DNA of 64,000 nt from Bosea sp. BIWAKO-01 (GCF_001748145.1 NZ_BCQA01000001.1:4924501-4988500), one strand, 5' to 3'; shown: positions 10,434 through 21,334, numbered from the stretch's first letter. Made by a program: numbers and translations. The notes: generated by a model not told the origin, from the letters alone.

Positions 10434-11294
10434 TTAAACCGGCGCGCGCCTCGCCTTGGCAAGCCGATCAAAGCCTTGCAGCTCTGCGATCAGCGCAGGG
10501 AAGTCCGCGAGCGGCACCATGTTGGGGCCATCCGACGGCGCATTGTCGGGGTCGGGATGGGTCTCGATGAAGAGGCCGGCCACGCCGACCGCGACTGCCG
10601 CCCGCGACAGCACGGGCACGAATTCACGCTGGCCGCCTGTGGAGGCGCCCTTGCCGCCCGGCTGCTGGACGGAATGCGTCGCGTCGAAGATCACCGGTGC
10701 CCCAATGCCTTCGGCCATGATCGGCAGCGCCCGCATGTCGGTGACAAGCGTGTTGTAACCGAAGGACGCGCCGCGCTCGGTGACCATGACATTCGGATTG
10801 CCGCTCTCGGTGACCTTGGCTGCGACATTGACCATGTCCCAGGGGGCGAGGAACTGGCCCTTCTTGACGTTGACGACGCGCCCGGTCTGCGCGGCGGCAA
10901 CCAGCAGATCGGTCTGACGGCACAGGAAGGCGGGAATCTGCAGAACGTCGACGACCTCGGCCACGGCCGCGCATTGCGCGGCTTCGTGCACATCGGTCAG
11001 GACGGGCAGGCCGGTGCGTTCGCGGATCTCGGCGAAGACGGGCAGGGCAGCCTCGAGGCCCATGCCGCGCTGCCCCTTGACGCTGGTCCGGTTCGCCTTG
11101 TCGAAGGAGGTCTTGAAGACCAGTCCGATCTCAAGTCTTTCCGCTATCTCCTTGAGCGCAAGCGCGATTTCGAGCGCGTGCTCGCGGCTTTCCATCTGGC
11201 ACGGGCCAGCGATCAAGGCGAGCGGCAGGGCGTTGCCGAAGCGGACCGGCCTCGCGAGGTCGGCGCCGATCGTGACGATGGCGTTGGCGGACAT
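10434..11294 (-). CDS. kdsA: 3-deoxy-8-phosphooctulonate (Kdo8P) synthase
   Basis: KdsA condenses phosphoenolpyruvate with arabinose 5-phosphate to Kdo 8-phosphate, the first committed step to the Kdo of lipopolysaccharide. The 286-residue protein has [45 protein letters not shown] and [11 protein letters not shown]. Cys32 in GPC, where E. coli has Asn, places it in the metal-dependent class by comparison with the Aquifex enzyme. The MFS gene follows after seven bases. A multicopper-oxidase-fold gene lies upstream on the same strand. Confidence 0.97.
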   Translation of the reverse strand: MSANAIVTIGADLARPVRFGNALPLALIAGPCQMESREHALEIALALKEIAERLEIGLVFKTSFDKANRTSVKGQRGMGLEAALPVFAEIRERTGLPVLTDVHEAAQCAAVAEVVDVLQIPAFLCRQTDLLVAAAQTGRVVNVKKGQFLAPWDMVNVAAKVTESGNPNVMVTERGASFGYNTLVTDMRALPIMAEGIGAPVIFDATHSVQQPGGKGASTGGQREFVPVLSRAAVAVGVAGLFIETHPDPDNAPSDGPNMVPLADFPALIAELQGFDRLAKARRAPV

Positions 11295-11366
11295 GGCGGC
11301 TCCAATGCGGTTATCGGCAACGGGCTTAGGTCGCTCGTCCGGCTGAGGTCAAGCCGGGGCTGCGGC

Positions 11367-12791
11367 TCACGTCACCTCGAACCAGGTCCAGAGACCGAGA
11401 TCGAAACGCTCCAGCACGGTCGACGAAATCAGCCAGCGGCCGGGATTGTCGGCGATGAAGGCGATGTGCAGCCGCCGCCCTTCAGGGATCTGGACGGTAT
11501 CGAGGAAATAGGGCTCCCAGCCGTCGTCGAGCGGATGCAGCAGGCGAAAACTATGGCCGTGGACATGGAACGGCTGCAGGAAGGCAGTGCGATTATCGAT
11601 CGCGATCACCACCGGCGCGCCGCGCCTGACGCTGAACAGGGGCTTGGCTTCAGGCGTGCCGATTGCACCGTTGATCGCCCAGGGCCGGGCGAGATCGAGA
11701 CCGGAGAGGTCCAGTTTGCTGTCGCCGGTGACCTTGGCTCCGCCGGTCACGACGACTTCGCTACGCCTGGCGTCCTGCAGTCGCACGGCGAGCGGCAAGG
11801 CCGGATTTGGCTTGAGCGCAGCGATCTCGCCTGCTGCCGCCTGCTTTGCTCCCTCCGCGACGAAGCGCAGCAGAGGCAGGCCCGAGCCGGTCAGCGCAGT
11901 GACAATTGCTGTGGCCCCGGCTTCGTCGGGCATGTCGAAGACGAGATCGTAGCGCGTGCCGGGGGCGAAGGGCAGCTGCGCGCGCACGGGTTCGAAATTA
12001 TCGGTCGGCTGGCTGTCGACGGCCATGACGAAAGGCTTGATGCCGTCGAAGCGCAGCCGCGTGATCCGGGCATTGCAGGCATTGGCGAGGCGCAGCCGAA
12101 CGCGCGCCCCGGGGAGCAGCGCGATGCGCTGGGGCGGCGCCTTGCCATTGACGGTGATCCAGTTTCCGAGCCGGCCGGCGGCGGCTCCTTCGGGCCCCTT
12201 CGCGTCAAAGGGTTGGATCGATTGGTCGTCGCCCAGCAGCCAGTCGGTAACCACCACCGGCAGGTCGAGATCGACGCGCGGCGGGTTAGTCTCCTCGACG
12301 ATGAGCAGGCCAGCCAGACCGCGTCCTGCCGGTTCCGACGAGGCGTCGACGAGGAGAGGGCGATACAGGAAGAAGCCCGAATCGGGCGGCGTCAGCCGGT
12401 ATTCGAAGCTGGCTCCCGGCGCGATCGGCTGCTGGCTGAAGCCTCCGACGCCATCCATCTCGGACGCTCCGCGCAAGCCATGCCAATGCAGGCTCAGCGG
12501 TTTCGTCGTTCGGTTCTCCAGCCGGAGCCGCAGCGTCTGTCCCAGTTTGATCCGCAATACGGGCGCCGGCGTTTCTCCGTCGATGGCCCAGACTTCGCTC
12601 TCCGGGGCCGGAGGCGGCCGCAGGCGTGTCTTCGCCGGGCCGGCAACGAGGTTCCGGTTCGGCAGAGCGGCCGAATCGGCGTTCTCCGTCAAGGGCTTCA
12701 CTGGGGTGGTGGCCGGCAAGGATTGTGCGGCGGCCTCGGCCGGCACTGCACAGGCGCCTAGTCCCGCCAGCACCATGCGCCGTGTCGGCAT
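11367..12791 (-). CDS. Multicopper-oxidase-fold Tat-exported protein, copper ligands lost
   Basis: The protein has three cupredoxin domains and a twin-arginine signal (MPTRRMVLAGLGACAVPAEA), so it should be exported folded to the periplasm. From ATG 12791 it has 474 residues. The first HWHG (102-105) is kept, but the second motif, normally YHPH, reads YRPLL (143-147). The third reads QPFHVHGH instead of HPxHxHGH. The C-terminal HCHxxxHxxxxM reads SSTVLERFDLGL (456-467), so the type 1 Cys and His are gone. It is unlikely to be an oxidase and may be structural like E. coli FtsP/SufI, which has a similar length and loss. ATGs at 12842 and 12851 are possible alternative starts. Longer frames would run through the tRNA-Leu gene and are rejected. 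Confidence 0.85.
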   Translation of the reverse strand: MPTRRMVLAGLGACAVPAEAAAQSLPATTPVKPLTENADSAALPNRNLVAGPAKTRLRPPPAPESEVWAIDGETPAPVLRIKLGQTLRLRLENRTTKPLSLHWHGLRGASEMDGVGGFSQQPIAPGASFEYRLTPPDSGFFLYRPLLVDASSEPAGRGLAGLLIVEETNPPRVDLDLPVVVTDWLLGDDQSIQPFDAKGPEGAAAGRLGNWITVNGKAPPQRIALLPGARVRLRLANACNARITRLRFDGIKPFVMAVDSQPTDNFEPVRAQLPFAPGTRYDLVFDMPDEAGATAIVTALTGSGLPLLRFVAEGAKQAAAGEIAALKPNPALPLAVRLQDARRSEVVVTGGAKVTGDSKLDLSGLDLARPWAINGAIGTPEAKPLFSVRRGAPVVIAIDNRTAFLQPFHVHGHSFRLLHPLDDGWEPYFLDTVQIPEGRRLHIAFIADNPGRWLISSTVLERFDLGLWTWFEVT

Positions 12792-13018
12792 GGTCGCCTG
12801 GAAACTGTGAGAGGGAGGACGGCGAACGCTTCTGTCGGTCATGGCAAGCGGCATAATCCGTGGCGCGCGATCTGGCGAGAGGCCGGTATGACGCCCCTGA
12901 TTCAGCGGCTTCGCAGAACCGTCGCATTTTTTTGCTGCATGCTGCGCCTGAAATGCGTATAGCACCGCGGCCCAACGATGGCGGCGCTGCGTTTGCTCGC
13001 GCGCAGCGCATCGGGTCG

Positions 13019-13103
13019 GCGGGCGTGGCGGAATTGGTAGACGCACTGGATTTAGGTTCCAGCGGCGAAAGTCGTGGGGGTTCGAGTCCCTCCGCCCGCA
13101 CCA
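13019..13103 (+). tRNA. tRNA-Leu (anticodon UAG)
   Basis: The cloverleaf is complete, with 7-bp acceptor stem GCGGGCG/CGCCCGC, discriminator A and encoded CCA. The anticodon stem CUGGA/UCCAG encloses UU-UAG-GU. A long variable arm, as expected for class II leucine tRNA, and the TUC arm (GGGGG UUCGAGU CCCUC) follow. It reads CUN leucine codons. It lies between the divergent multicopper-oxidase-fold gene and tig. Confidence 0.97.
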
Positions 13104-13194
13104 GACTTGGCCGGATTTCTCAAGCGCGGCGGCGGGCAACCCGACGGCGCGCGTTTGGATTTTTGAATTAACGAGCAGTTGGCGGAACGAAACA

Positions 13195-14646
13195 ATGAAC
13201 GTGACCGAAACCCTGTCCCAGGGCCTCAAGCGCGAATTCCAGGTGGTGCTGAACGCTGCCGACCTCAAGACCAGGCTCGATGATGGCCTGCAGGGCCTGC
13301 AGGGCAAGGCGCGTATCAACGGTTTCCGCCCCGGCAAGGTGCCGGTCGCGCATCTGCGCCGGCTCTATGGCCGTTCGGTCATGGCCGATGTGCTGCAGAA
13401 CGCAGTCAACGAGGCCAACCAGAAGATCGTCGCCGATAACGGCCTGAAGCTCGCTTTCGAGCCGCAGATCCGTTTCCCGGAGAACAAGGACGAGATCGAG
13501 GCCGCGATGGAGGCCAAGGGCGACCTCGCCTTCACGGTCGCGCTTGAGGTTCTGCCGAAGATCGAACTCGCCGACATCTCCGACGTTTCCCTGGTCAAGC
13601 CGGTCGCGGAAGTGCCTGAGAGCGAAGTCGATGCCGCGCTCGAGCGCATGGCGTCGCAGAACCGCAGCTTCACCTCGAAGGGTGCGAAGGCCAAGGCTGA
13701 GAAGGGCGATCGCCTGATGATCTCCTTCGTCGGCACGCTCGAGGGCGAGCCCTTCGACGGCGGCACCGGCGAGGGCATCCCGCTCGATCTCGGCGCGGGG
13801 CAGTTCATCCCGGGCTTCGAGGATCAGCTCGAGGGCGCCAAGGCCGGCGAGAAGCGCACCGTCAAGGTGACGTTCCCGGAAAACTACACCGCGACCCACC
13901 TTGCCGGTAAACCGGCCGAGTTCGAGGTCACCGTCGACGACGTGCAGGGCCCCGATGCCCTCAAGATCGACGACGAACTCGCCAAGGGCTTCGGCATGGA
14001 GTCGCTCGATGCGCTCAAGAGCGCCGTTCGCGAGCAGATCGGCCGTGATTTCGGCGCCCAGTCGCGCCGCAAGATCAAGAAGAGCCTGCTCGACGCGCTT
14101 GATGGCAAGTACACGTTCGAGCTGCCGCCGACCCTGGTCGAGCAGGAGTTCGCTGCCGTCTGGAGCCAGGTCGAGGCCGACATGAAGGACGCGAAGAAGA
14201 CCTTCGCGGACGAGAACACCACCGAGGACGAGGCTCGCGCCGAGTACCGCCGGATCGCCGAGCGCCGGGTGCGCCTGGGCCTCGTGCTGGCCGAAATCGG
14301 CGAGCAGGCCAAGGTTCAGATCTCGGATGACGAGGTCACCCAGGCCCTGGTCGAGCGCGTTCGTCAGTTCCCCGGGCAGGAGAAGCAGGTCTGGGAGTTC
14401 TATCAGAAGAACCCGCAGGCTCTCGCCGAGATCCGCGCCCCGATCTTCGAGGAGAAGGTCGTCGACCATCTGCTCAGCCAGGTGAAGGTCGAGGACCAGA
14501 CGGTCAGCCGCGAGGCGCTCTACGCCGACGAGGACGCCACTGAGGAGGCCGGTGAGGCCAAGCCGAAGAAGGCAGCCGCCAAGAAGGCCAAGAAGTCCGA
14601 AGCCAAGGCCGACGACGCTGCCAAGGCTGACGACGCTTCGGCCTGA
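13195..14646 (+). CDS. tig: Trigger factor, ribosome-associated chaperone and prolyl isomerase
   Basis: Trigger factor binds ribosomal protein L23 at the tunnel exit and shields nascent chains. The 483-residue protein has the ribosome-binding N-domain with the GFRPGKVP signature (near residue 43). An FKBP-type domain follows at about 160-245 ([36 protein letters not shown]), then the helical C-domain. The last 30 residues are a Lys/Ala/Asp-rich tail ([15 protein letters not shown]) beyond the E. coli end. It is the first gene of the tig-clpP-clpX-lon proteostasis cluster and is followed by a strong terminator. Confidence 0.98.
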   Translation: MNVTETLSQGLKREFQVVLNAADLKTRLDDGLQGLQGKARINGFRPGKVPVAHLRRLYGRSVMADVLQNAVNEANQKIVADNGLKLAFEPQIRFPENKDEIEAAMEAKGDLAFTVALEVLPKIELADISDVSLVKPVAEVPESEVDAALERMASQNRSFTSKGAKAKAEKGDRLMISFVGTLEGEPFDGGTGEGIPLDLGAGQFIPGFEDQLEGAKAGEKRTVKVTFPENYTATHLAGKPAEFEVTVDDVQGPDALKIDDELAKGFGMESLDALKSAVREQIGRDFGAQSRRKIKKSLLDALDGKYTFELPPTLVEQEFAAVWSQVEADMKDAKKTFADENTTEDEARAEYRRIAERRVRLGLVLAEIGEQAKVQISDDEVTQALVERVRQFPGQEKQVWEFYQKNPQALAEIRAPIFEEKVVDHLLSQVKVEDQTVSREALYADEDATEEAGEAKPKKAAAKKAKKSEAKADDAAKADDASA

Positions 14647-14674
14647 GACTTTCGGAAACCTTGATTCAAGAATG

Positions 14675-14712
14675 GCGCCGCCCGGCAATGGCCAGGGCGG
14701 CGCTTCCCTTTT
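14675..14712 (+). terminator. Rho-independent terminator of tig
   Basis: A perfect 9-bp stem GCGCCGCCC / GGGCGGCGC (14675-14683 and 14695-14703) with an 11-base loop is followed by the pyrimidine run TTCCCTTTTC. It starts 28 bases after the tig stop and separates tig from clpP. Confidence 0.85.
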
Positions 14713-14734
14713 CAGCCACGATCCGCGTGCTTAT

Positions 14735-14749
14735 GTGAATGGCATTCAC
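14735..14749. promoter_or_regulatory. Short inverted repeat upstream of clpP
   Basis: GTGAAT-GGC-ATTCAC is a perfect 6-bp inverted repeat about 45 bases before the clpP start codon, after the tig terminator. It may be an operator in the clpP promoter region; no regulator is indicated. Confidence 0.25.
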
Positions 14750-14793
14750 GAAATCCGCTGATTCCCGGCGACCGCGACCCCAAGGATAGACCC

Positions 14794-15420
14794 ATGCTGC
14801 GCGATCCGATCGAGACCTACAACAATCTCGTCCCGATGGTGGTCGAGCAGTCGAGCCGCGGTGAACGCGCCTTCGACATCTACTCGCGCCTGCTGCGGGA
14901 ACGCATCATCTTCCTGACCGGCCCGGTCGAGGATTACTCCGCCTCGCTGATCGTGGCGCAGCTGCTGTTTCTCGAGGCCGAGAATCCGAAGAAGGAAATT
15001 TCCTTCTACATCAACTCGCCGGGTGGCGTGGTCACGTCGGGCCTGTCGATCTATGATACGATGCAGTTCATCCGCTGCCCGGTCACGACATTGTGTGTCG
15101 GGCAGGCGGCCTCGATGGGGTCGCTGCTGCTGACGGCGGGTGCCAAGGACATGCGTTTCGCGTTGCCGAATGCCCGTATCATGGTGCACCAGCCCTCAGG
15201 CGGCTATCAGGGCCAGGTCACTGACATCCTGATCCACGCCCGCGAGGTCGAGAATCTCAAGCGCCGGCTGAACGAGATTTATGTCACGCATACCGGCCGC
15301 AGCTATGACGAGGTCGAGGCTGCGCTCGAGCGCGACAACTTTATGACTGCCGAGGCGGCCCGTGATTTCGGCCTGATCGACAAGGTCATTGATCGGCGTC
15401 CGGAAGACGCCGCGGCCTGA
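14794..15420 (+). CDS. clpP: ATP-dependent Clp protease proteolytic subunit
   Basis: ClpP forms the two-ring serine protease chamber fed by ClpX and ClpA. The 208-residue protein has the catalytic triad Ser107 (GQAASMGS), His132 (MVHQPSGG) and Asp181 (ERDNFM), spaced as in E. coli. The N-terminal processing region is short. It follows the tig terminator and precedes clpX by 339 bp, so clpX probably has its own promoter. In alphaproteobacteria ClpXP degrades cell-cycle regulators such as CtrA. Confidence 0.98.
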   Translation: MLRDPIETYNNLVPMVVEQSSRGERAFDIYSRLLRERIIFLTGPVEDYSASLIVAQLLFLEAENPKKEISFYINSPGGVVTSGLSIYDTMQFIRCPVTTLCVGQAASMGSLLLTAGAKDMRFALPNARIMVHQPSGGYQGQVTDILIHAREVENLKRRLNEIYVTHTGRSYDEVEAALERDNFMTAEAARDFGLIDKVIDRRPEDAAA

Positions 15421-15759
15421 TCGGGCCGGAATGGAGAACCGGGCAGGGGCCGAAACACGCCTTGGGCGTTTCGGCTCCCGTCTGGTGTCGGCTGCGACGA
15501 GCCGCCCCGCTATCTGTGGGTTGGCTTGGTCAGCCGGGCGTCCCATATTGATTTGGAAAGCGGCCCCATGCTTGCATGGGGACTCGGGTGAGCGGACAGG
15601 CGCAGCTGGTGTCCGGTTTTGGGTCAGGTTTTCAGGTCGGATGTCTCGGCCTGACGCGTTAACCTAATAATCGCGAACTGAGCGGCCTATTATGACGGAG
15701 GGACGACGCCTGCATCCGCTTCGGCTGGTGTGGCCCGACTCCGGAAATGGAGATGAACG
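15421..15759. other. clpP-clpX intergenic region, 339 bp
   Basis: No gene is seen here. Just after clpP an imperfect hairpin (15449-15475; arms GCCGAAA/TTTCGGC and CGCC/GGCG around TTG) lacks a T-run and is a weak terminator candidate. At 15564-15581 lies the perfect inverted repeat CCCCATG-CTTG-CATGGGG. The clpX ribosome-binding site is the GGAAATGGAGATG region just before 15760. The clpX promoter should lie here, but I cannot place it with confidence. Confidence 0.6.
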
Positions 15760-17028
<1,269 letters not shown>

Positions 17029-17055
17029 GCTTCGCTGAATTTGGCAATTTCGGGA

Positions 17056-17082
17056 ACGCGCGCCGGTTGGCGCGCGTTTTGC
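17056..17082 (+). terminator. Rho-independent terminator of clpX
   Basis: A perfect 9-bp stem ACGCGCGCC / GGCGCGCGT (17056-17064, 17069-17077) with a GGTT loop is followed by TTTTGC. It lies 27 bases after the clpX stop codon. Confidence 0.85.
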
Positions 17083-17153
17083 GTTCGGAAGGCCGTTGCC
17101 TTGTCGGAATCGTTCCTTGCGACAAAGCAACGTTGGAAGACGTCTTCGGCTTG

Positions 17154-17184
17154 CTTGAAAGCCGGCACAGAAGCCTCCACTTTA
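17154..17184 (+). promoter_or_regulatory. Candidate sigma-32 (RpoH) promoter of lon
   Basis: CTTGAAA (17154-17160), a 14-base spacer, then CTCCACTTT (from 17175) resembles the heat-shock consensus CTTGAA-N13/14-CCCCATNT with two mismatches in the -10. It lies about 140 bases before the lon start codon. lon is a classical heat-shock gene, so the match is plausible but untested. Confidence 0.4.
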
Positions 17185-17320
17185 GGTGCACCTGCGAGAG
17201 TCGCGCGCCTTCTAAGGGCGGGGCCCGCGGGGGCGGTCAGGCGAATGGTCGTCTTGCCGCTTACGTCCGATCGTTCCGCCCATAAGGGGGTTCGCCGGGC
17301 GCAACTGCAAAGGATAAGTC

Positions 17321-19750
17321 ATGACTGGTTCGGCGCCCCGCGCTCCTTTCGTTCCCGGCGAGACCGGCACCTATCCGGTTCTCCCCCTGCGCGACATCGT
17401 CGTTTTCCCCCATATGATCGTCCCGCTCTTCGTCGGACGCGAGAAGTCCATTCGCGCCCTTGAGGAAGTGGTCAAGACCGACGGCCTGATCCTGCTTGCG
17501 ACGCAGAAGAACGCCGGCGATGACGATCCGGCGACCAAGGACATTTATGAGATCGGCACGCTTGCCCGCGTGCTTCAGCTGCTCAAGCTGCCCGACTCCA
17601 CCGTCAAGGTGCTGGTCGAGGGCGTCGGCCGCGCCAAGGCGACGTCCTATGTCGCCGAGGAAGCCTTCTATCAGGCTGATGCGATCGGGCTCTCCGAGGA
17701 AGAGGGCAAGAAGGTCGAAGTCGAGGCGCTCGGCCGCTCCGTCGTCAGCGAGTTCGAGAGCTATGTGAAGCTCAACAAGAAGATCTCGCCCGAGATCGTC
17801 GCCGCTGTCTCGCAGATCGACGAGCCCTCCAAGCTTGCCGACACGGTTGCCTCGCACCTGGCCGTCAAGATCGCCGACCGTCAGGCCGTGCTCGAGATCG
17901 TCAATGTCGCGCACCGGCTGGAGAAGGTGCTCTCGCTGATGGAAAGCGAGATGTCGGTTCTGCAGGTCGAGAAGCGCATCCGCTCGCGCGTCAAGCGCCA
18001 GATGGAGAAGACCCAGCGCGAGTACTATCTCAACGAGCAGATGAAGGCGATCCAGAAGGAGCTTGGCGACGGCGAGGAAGGCCGCGACGAGCTGGCCGAA
18101 CTGGAAGAGCGCATCGTCAACACCAAGCTCTCCAAGGAAGCCCGCGACAAGGCGATGGCGGAGATGAAGAAGCTTCGCCAGATGTCGCCGATGTCGGCCG
18201 AGGCGACGGTGGTCCGCAACTATCTCGACTGGATGCTCGGCATTCCGTGGGGCAAGAAGTCGAAGATCAAGAAGGACCTCGCTGTCGCCCAGCAGGTGCT
18301 CGACGACGATCACTACGGTCTCGACAAGGTCAAGGACCGCATCGTCGAATATCTCGCCGTGCAGCAGCGCGCCAACCGGCTCGCAGGCCCGATCCTGTGC
18401 CTCGTCGGCCCTCCGGGTGTCGGCAAGACCTCGCTCGGCAAATCGATCGCCAAGGCGACGGGCCGCGAGTTCGTGCGCATGTCGCTCGGCGGCGTGCGTG
18501 ACGAGGCCGAGATCCGTGGTCACCGGCGCACCTATATCGGTTCGATGCCCGGCAAGATCATCCAGTCGATGAAGAAGGCGAAGACCGCCAATCCGCTTAT
18601 CCTGCTCGACGAGATCGACAAGATGGGTCAGGACTTCCGTGGCGATCCCTCGGCGGCCCTGCTCGAGGTGCTTGATCCCGAGCAGAACGCCGCTTTCAAC
18701 GACCACTATCTGGAGGTCGACTACGACCTCTCGAACGTCATGTTCGTGACCACGGCCAACACGCTGAACATTCCGCCGGCCCTTCTGGACCGCATGGAGG
18801 TGATCCGCATTGCTGGCTACACCGAGGAAGAAAAGGTCGAGATCTCTCGTCGTCACCTGATCCCGGAGACGATCAAGAAGCACGGCCTTGAATCCAAGGA
18901 ATGGTCGATCGATGACGAGGCCCTGATGACGCTGATCCGGCGCTATACGCGCGAGGCCGGCGTCCGCAACCTCGAGCGCGAGCTTTCCAACACCGTGCGC
19001 AAGGCGGTGAAGGACATCATCCTGACCAAGAAGAAGAAGGTCGCGATCACCCCGACCGTGCTCGAGGACTATCTCGGCCCGCCGCGTTACCGCTATGGCG
19101 AAGCCGAGACCGAGGATCAGGTTGGTGTTGTCACGGGGCTTGCCTGGACGGAGGTCGGCGGCGAGCTGCTGACGATCGAAGGCGTCATGATGCCCGGTCG
19201 GGGCAAGATGACCGTCACCGGCAATCTGCGGGACGTGATGAAGGAATCGATCTCGGCAGCGGCATCCTATGTCCGCTCGCGCGCCATCGATTTCGGCATC
19301 GAGCCGCCACTCTTCGAGCGGCGCGATATCCACGTCCACGTTCCCGAGGGGGCGACCCCAAAGGACGGTCCGTCGGCCGGTATCGCCATGGCGACTGCGA
19401 TCGTCTCGGTGCTGACGGGCATTCCGACCCGTCGCGACCTTGCCATGACCGGCGAGGTTACGCTGCGGGGCAGGGTACTGCCGATCGGCGGCCTCAAGGA
19501 GAAGCTCCTGGCTGCACTGAGAGGCGGCATCAAGAAGGTGCTGATCCCCGAGGACAATGCCAAGGATCTGATCGACCTGCCGAAGTCGGTGAAGAGCGGC
19601 CTGGAGATCGTCCCGGTCGCACGCATGGAGCAGGTGCTCCAGCATGCGCTGATCCGCCAGCCCGTGCCGATCGTCTGGGAGGAGGACCTCTCGGCGGTTC
19701 GCCCCAAGGCGGCAGAGGATGACGCTTCGGGCGGGCTCGTCGCCCACTGA
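17321..19750 (+). CDS. lon: ATP-dependent endopeptidase Lon
   Basis: Lon degrades misfolded and regulatory proteins in the cytosol. The 809-residue protein has the N-terminal substrate-binding domain ([20 protein letters not shown]), a coiled coil around residues 200-290, the AAA+ module with Walker A GPPGVGKT (363-370) and ILLDEIDKM as Walker B, and the C-terminal protease. The catalytic Ser685 is in [11 protein letters not shown] and Lys728 in GGLKEKLLA, 43 residues apart as in E. coli (679/722). It has its own upstream region with a heat-shock-like promoter and a strong terminator. In most related genomes hupB follows lon; here a MerR gene does. Confidence 0.99.
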   Translation: MTGSAPRAPFVPGETGTYPVLPLRDIVVFPHMIVPLFVGREKSIRALEEVVKTDGLILLATQKNAGDDDPATKDIYEIGTLARVLQLLKLPDSTVKVLVEGVGRAKATSYVAEEAFYQADAIGLSEEEGKKVEVEALGRSVVSEFESYVKLNKKISPEIVAAVSQIDEPSKLADTVASHLAVKIADRQAVLEIVNVAHRLEKVLSLMESEMSVLQVEKRIRSRVKRQMEKTQREYYLNEQMKAIQKELGDGEEGRDELAELEERIVNTKLSKEARDKAMAEMKKLRQMSPMSAEATVVRNYLDWMLGIPWGKKSKIKKDLAVAQQVLDDDHYGLDKVKDRIVEYLAVQQRANRLAGPILCLVGPPGVGKTSLGKSIAKATGREFVRMSLGGVRDEAEIRGHRRTYIGSMPGKIIQSMKKAKTANPLILLDEIDKMGQDFRGDPSAALLEVLDPEQNAAFNDHYLEVDYDLSNVMFVTTANTLNIPPALLDRMEVIRIAGYTEEEKVEISRRHLIPETIKKHGLESKEWSIDDEALMTLIRRYTREAGVRNLERELSNTVRKAVKDIILTKKKKVAITPTVLEDYLGPPRYRYGEAETEDQVGVVTGLAWTEVGGELLTIEGVMMPGRGKMTVTGNLRDVMKESISAAASYVRSRAIDFGIEPPLFERRDIHVHVPEGATPKDGPSAGIAMATAIVSVLTGIPTRRDLAMTGEVTLRGRVLPIGGLKEKLLAALRGGIKKVLIPEDNAKDLIDLPKSVKSGLEIVPVARMEQVLQHALIRQPVPIVWEEDLSAVRPKAAEDDASGGLVAH

Positions 19751-19782
19751 CGCGGTCATCCCGCACGACACACAAGTGACGA

Positions 19783-19819
19783 GAAGGCCGGCAGCATCGC
19801 TGCCGGCCTTCTTCGTTTC
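19783..19819 (+). terminator. Rho-independent terminator of lon
   Basis: A perfect 13-bp stem GAAGGCCGGCAGC / GCTGCCGGCCTTC (19783-19795, 19799-19811) with an ATC loop is followed by TTCGTTTCG. It lies 32 bases after the lon stop. Confidence 0.85.
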
Positions 19820-19926
19820 GGGATGGCTGCCGTGATTGCGCTGTGCTCGGCTCGCGCGTCGTTCGCCGAAGAAGGCGCTTGAGCCGGTCCCTGGGTCATA
19901 GCTTACGCCGAGGTCGAGGAGCAGAG

Positions 19927-21015
19927 ATGAGCAACCGATCCGACAAAGACACCCTGCTGGCTGCCCAGGAATGCGCCGAGCGCATTGGCCTGACGGCGCG
20001 TGCGCTGCGCCTCTACGAGAAGCGCGGCCTGATCAAACCGCGCCGCACGGAGAAGGGCTGGCGGCTCTATGGCGCCGACGAGATTGCCCGCCTGCATGAA
20101 GTCCTTGCGCTGAAGCAGCTCGGGCTCAGCCTGGCACGTATCACCGCGCTGTTGCAGGGCAAGGCGGTCGATCTCGATCGCATCCTCACGCTGCAGCAAG
20201 CCGCCCTGCGGGAGCAGCACAGCCGCACTGAGCGTGGGCTGTCCCTGGTCGGCGCGGCGCGGGCGAAGCTGTCGACCGGCGGCTCATTGTCGACCGACGA
20301 ACTGATCAAGCTGGCGAAGGAGGCCACGATGAGTGAAACGCAGACTGACGAAGTCGCCTGGCGGCGCTATGAGCAAGCGCGGCCGCGCTCCGCGATCGCA
20401 ATCGATCCGGACCTGCTCGACGGCTATGTCGGGGACTACCGGTTGACCTCCGGGCTGATCCTGTCGATCAGCCGCAGAGGCGAGACGCTGCTTCTGGAAA
20501 CGCCGGGGCAGACGCCCGTGGAGCTCTTGGCTGAAAGCGTCGCGAAGTTCTTTCTGAAATTTCCAGCAGCGCAGGTCAGCTTTGTTCCCGGCCCAGGTGG
20601 GCGGGCAGATGCCCTGATCCTCCATCAGGATGGTCACGAATCGATGGCCGAGCGCATCAGCGCGGACGAGGCTCGGAGGATCGCAGAGGCGCTGGGCCGC
20701 AGGGTCCAGTCCAACCTCCCACATCCCGACAGCGAGGCGACCCTGCGCCGCGTCATCGCGGAGCATCAGGCAGGACATCGCTATGTCGAAAACATGAGCC
20801 CGGAGCTGGCTGTGGCCGTCCAGGAGCAGTTCTCCCTGGTGAGCGCTGCGTTACTGGCCAAGGGGGCTCTGGAGGCGCTGCGCTTCAACGGGGTCGGACA
20901 GAGTGGGGTCGATGTCTATGAGGCGCGCTTCGCCGCGCCCGGCGCGCTGGAATGCGGAATCGGCTGGACTGACGACGGCGTGATTCACACCCTGTGGCTG
21001 CGACCAGTGCCATAG
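19927..21015 (+). CDS. MerR regulator fused to DUF3471-like and NTF2-like domains
   Basis: From ATG 19927 the protein has 362 residues. Residues 11-80 are a MerR winged helix (GLTARALRLYEKRGLI, QLGLSLARITALL), followed by a helical linker. Residues 163-245 (LDGYVGDYRLTSGLILSISR, LLLETPGQTPVELLAES) look like DUF3471. Residues 258-362 (SEATLRRVIAEHQAG, GALEALRFNGVGQSGVDVY, LWLRPVP) look like the small NTF2-like domain. Both usually sit at the C-terminus of beta-lactamase-fold serine hydrolases, so here they probably sense a ligand. The usual metal-binding Cys of MerR sensors are absent. Domain names are from memory of the families. It lies in the place hupB occupies in relatives. Confidence 0.85.
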   Translation: MSNRSDKDTLLAAQECAERIGLTARALRLYEKRGLIKPRRTEKGWRLYGADEIARLHEVLALKQLGLSLARITALLQGKAVDLDRILTLQQAALREQHSRTERGLSLVGAARAKLSTGGSLSTDELIKLAKEATMSETQTDEVAWRRYEQARPRSAIAIDPDLLDGYVGDYRLTSGLILSISRRGETLLLETPGQTPVELLAESVAKFFLKFPAAQVSFVPGPGGRADALILHQDGHESMAERISADEARRIAEALGRRVQSNLPHPDSEATLRRVIAEHQAGHRYVENMSPELAVAVQEQFSLVSAALLAKGALEALRFNGVGQSGVDVYEARFAAPGALECGIGWTDDGVIHTLWLRPVP

Positions 21016-21257
21016 GGCGCAAGAGCGTCTTCCGATTCGAATCATGAATCGACGGCGCGTGCAGACGGCGAATCTGCAGCGCCCGCAGCGGTCGCTTCGA
21101 CGCATCAAACGCGTCGTGACGGAGCGCTCGAAACTGTGCTCGGACCACGCCGAAAGATGAGAGACGGAGGTGGGAGGCGAAGCCATCCCGGGCCCAACAT
21201 CATCCGAAGCCGCTCGTGACGGGGGATGTGAATTTTCATCTATCTGCTTGAGATAAA

Positions 21258-21334
21258 TGGCGCGGGCGACGGGGCTCGAACCCGCGACCTCCGGCGTGAC
21301 AGGCCGGCACTCTAACCAACTGAGCTACGCCCGC
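21258..21334 (-). tRNA. tRNA-Asp (anticodon GUC)
   Basis: The cloverleaf on the minus strand is complete, with acceptor stem GCGGGCG/CGCCCGC, discriminator G and encoded CCA. The D arm is AGCUCAGUUGGUUAGAG, the anticodon loop CUGUCAC and the T arm GCGGGUUCGAACCCCGU. It reads GAU/GAC; GUC is a GUN anticodon, so this tRNA is a substrate of Tgt for queuosine. The 242 bp downstream, to the MerR gene, hold no gene I can support. Confidence 0.98.

Noticed and set aside
10263..12761. An 832-codon open frame on the plus strand
   Set aside because: It runs antisense to kdsA and the multicopper-oxidase-fold gene, is rich in Arg/Gly/Asp/His with no domain, and is explained by high GC content.
12792..13337. 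N-terminal extension of the multicopper-oxidase-fold gene
   Set aside because: The longer frame runs back through the tRNA-Leu gene and into tig and would bury the Tat signal inside the protein.
17261..19771. An 836-codon open frame on the minus strand
   Set aside because: It lies exactly opposite lon and has the Leu/Asp/Arg/Gly bias of a shadow frame.
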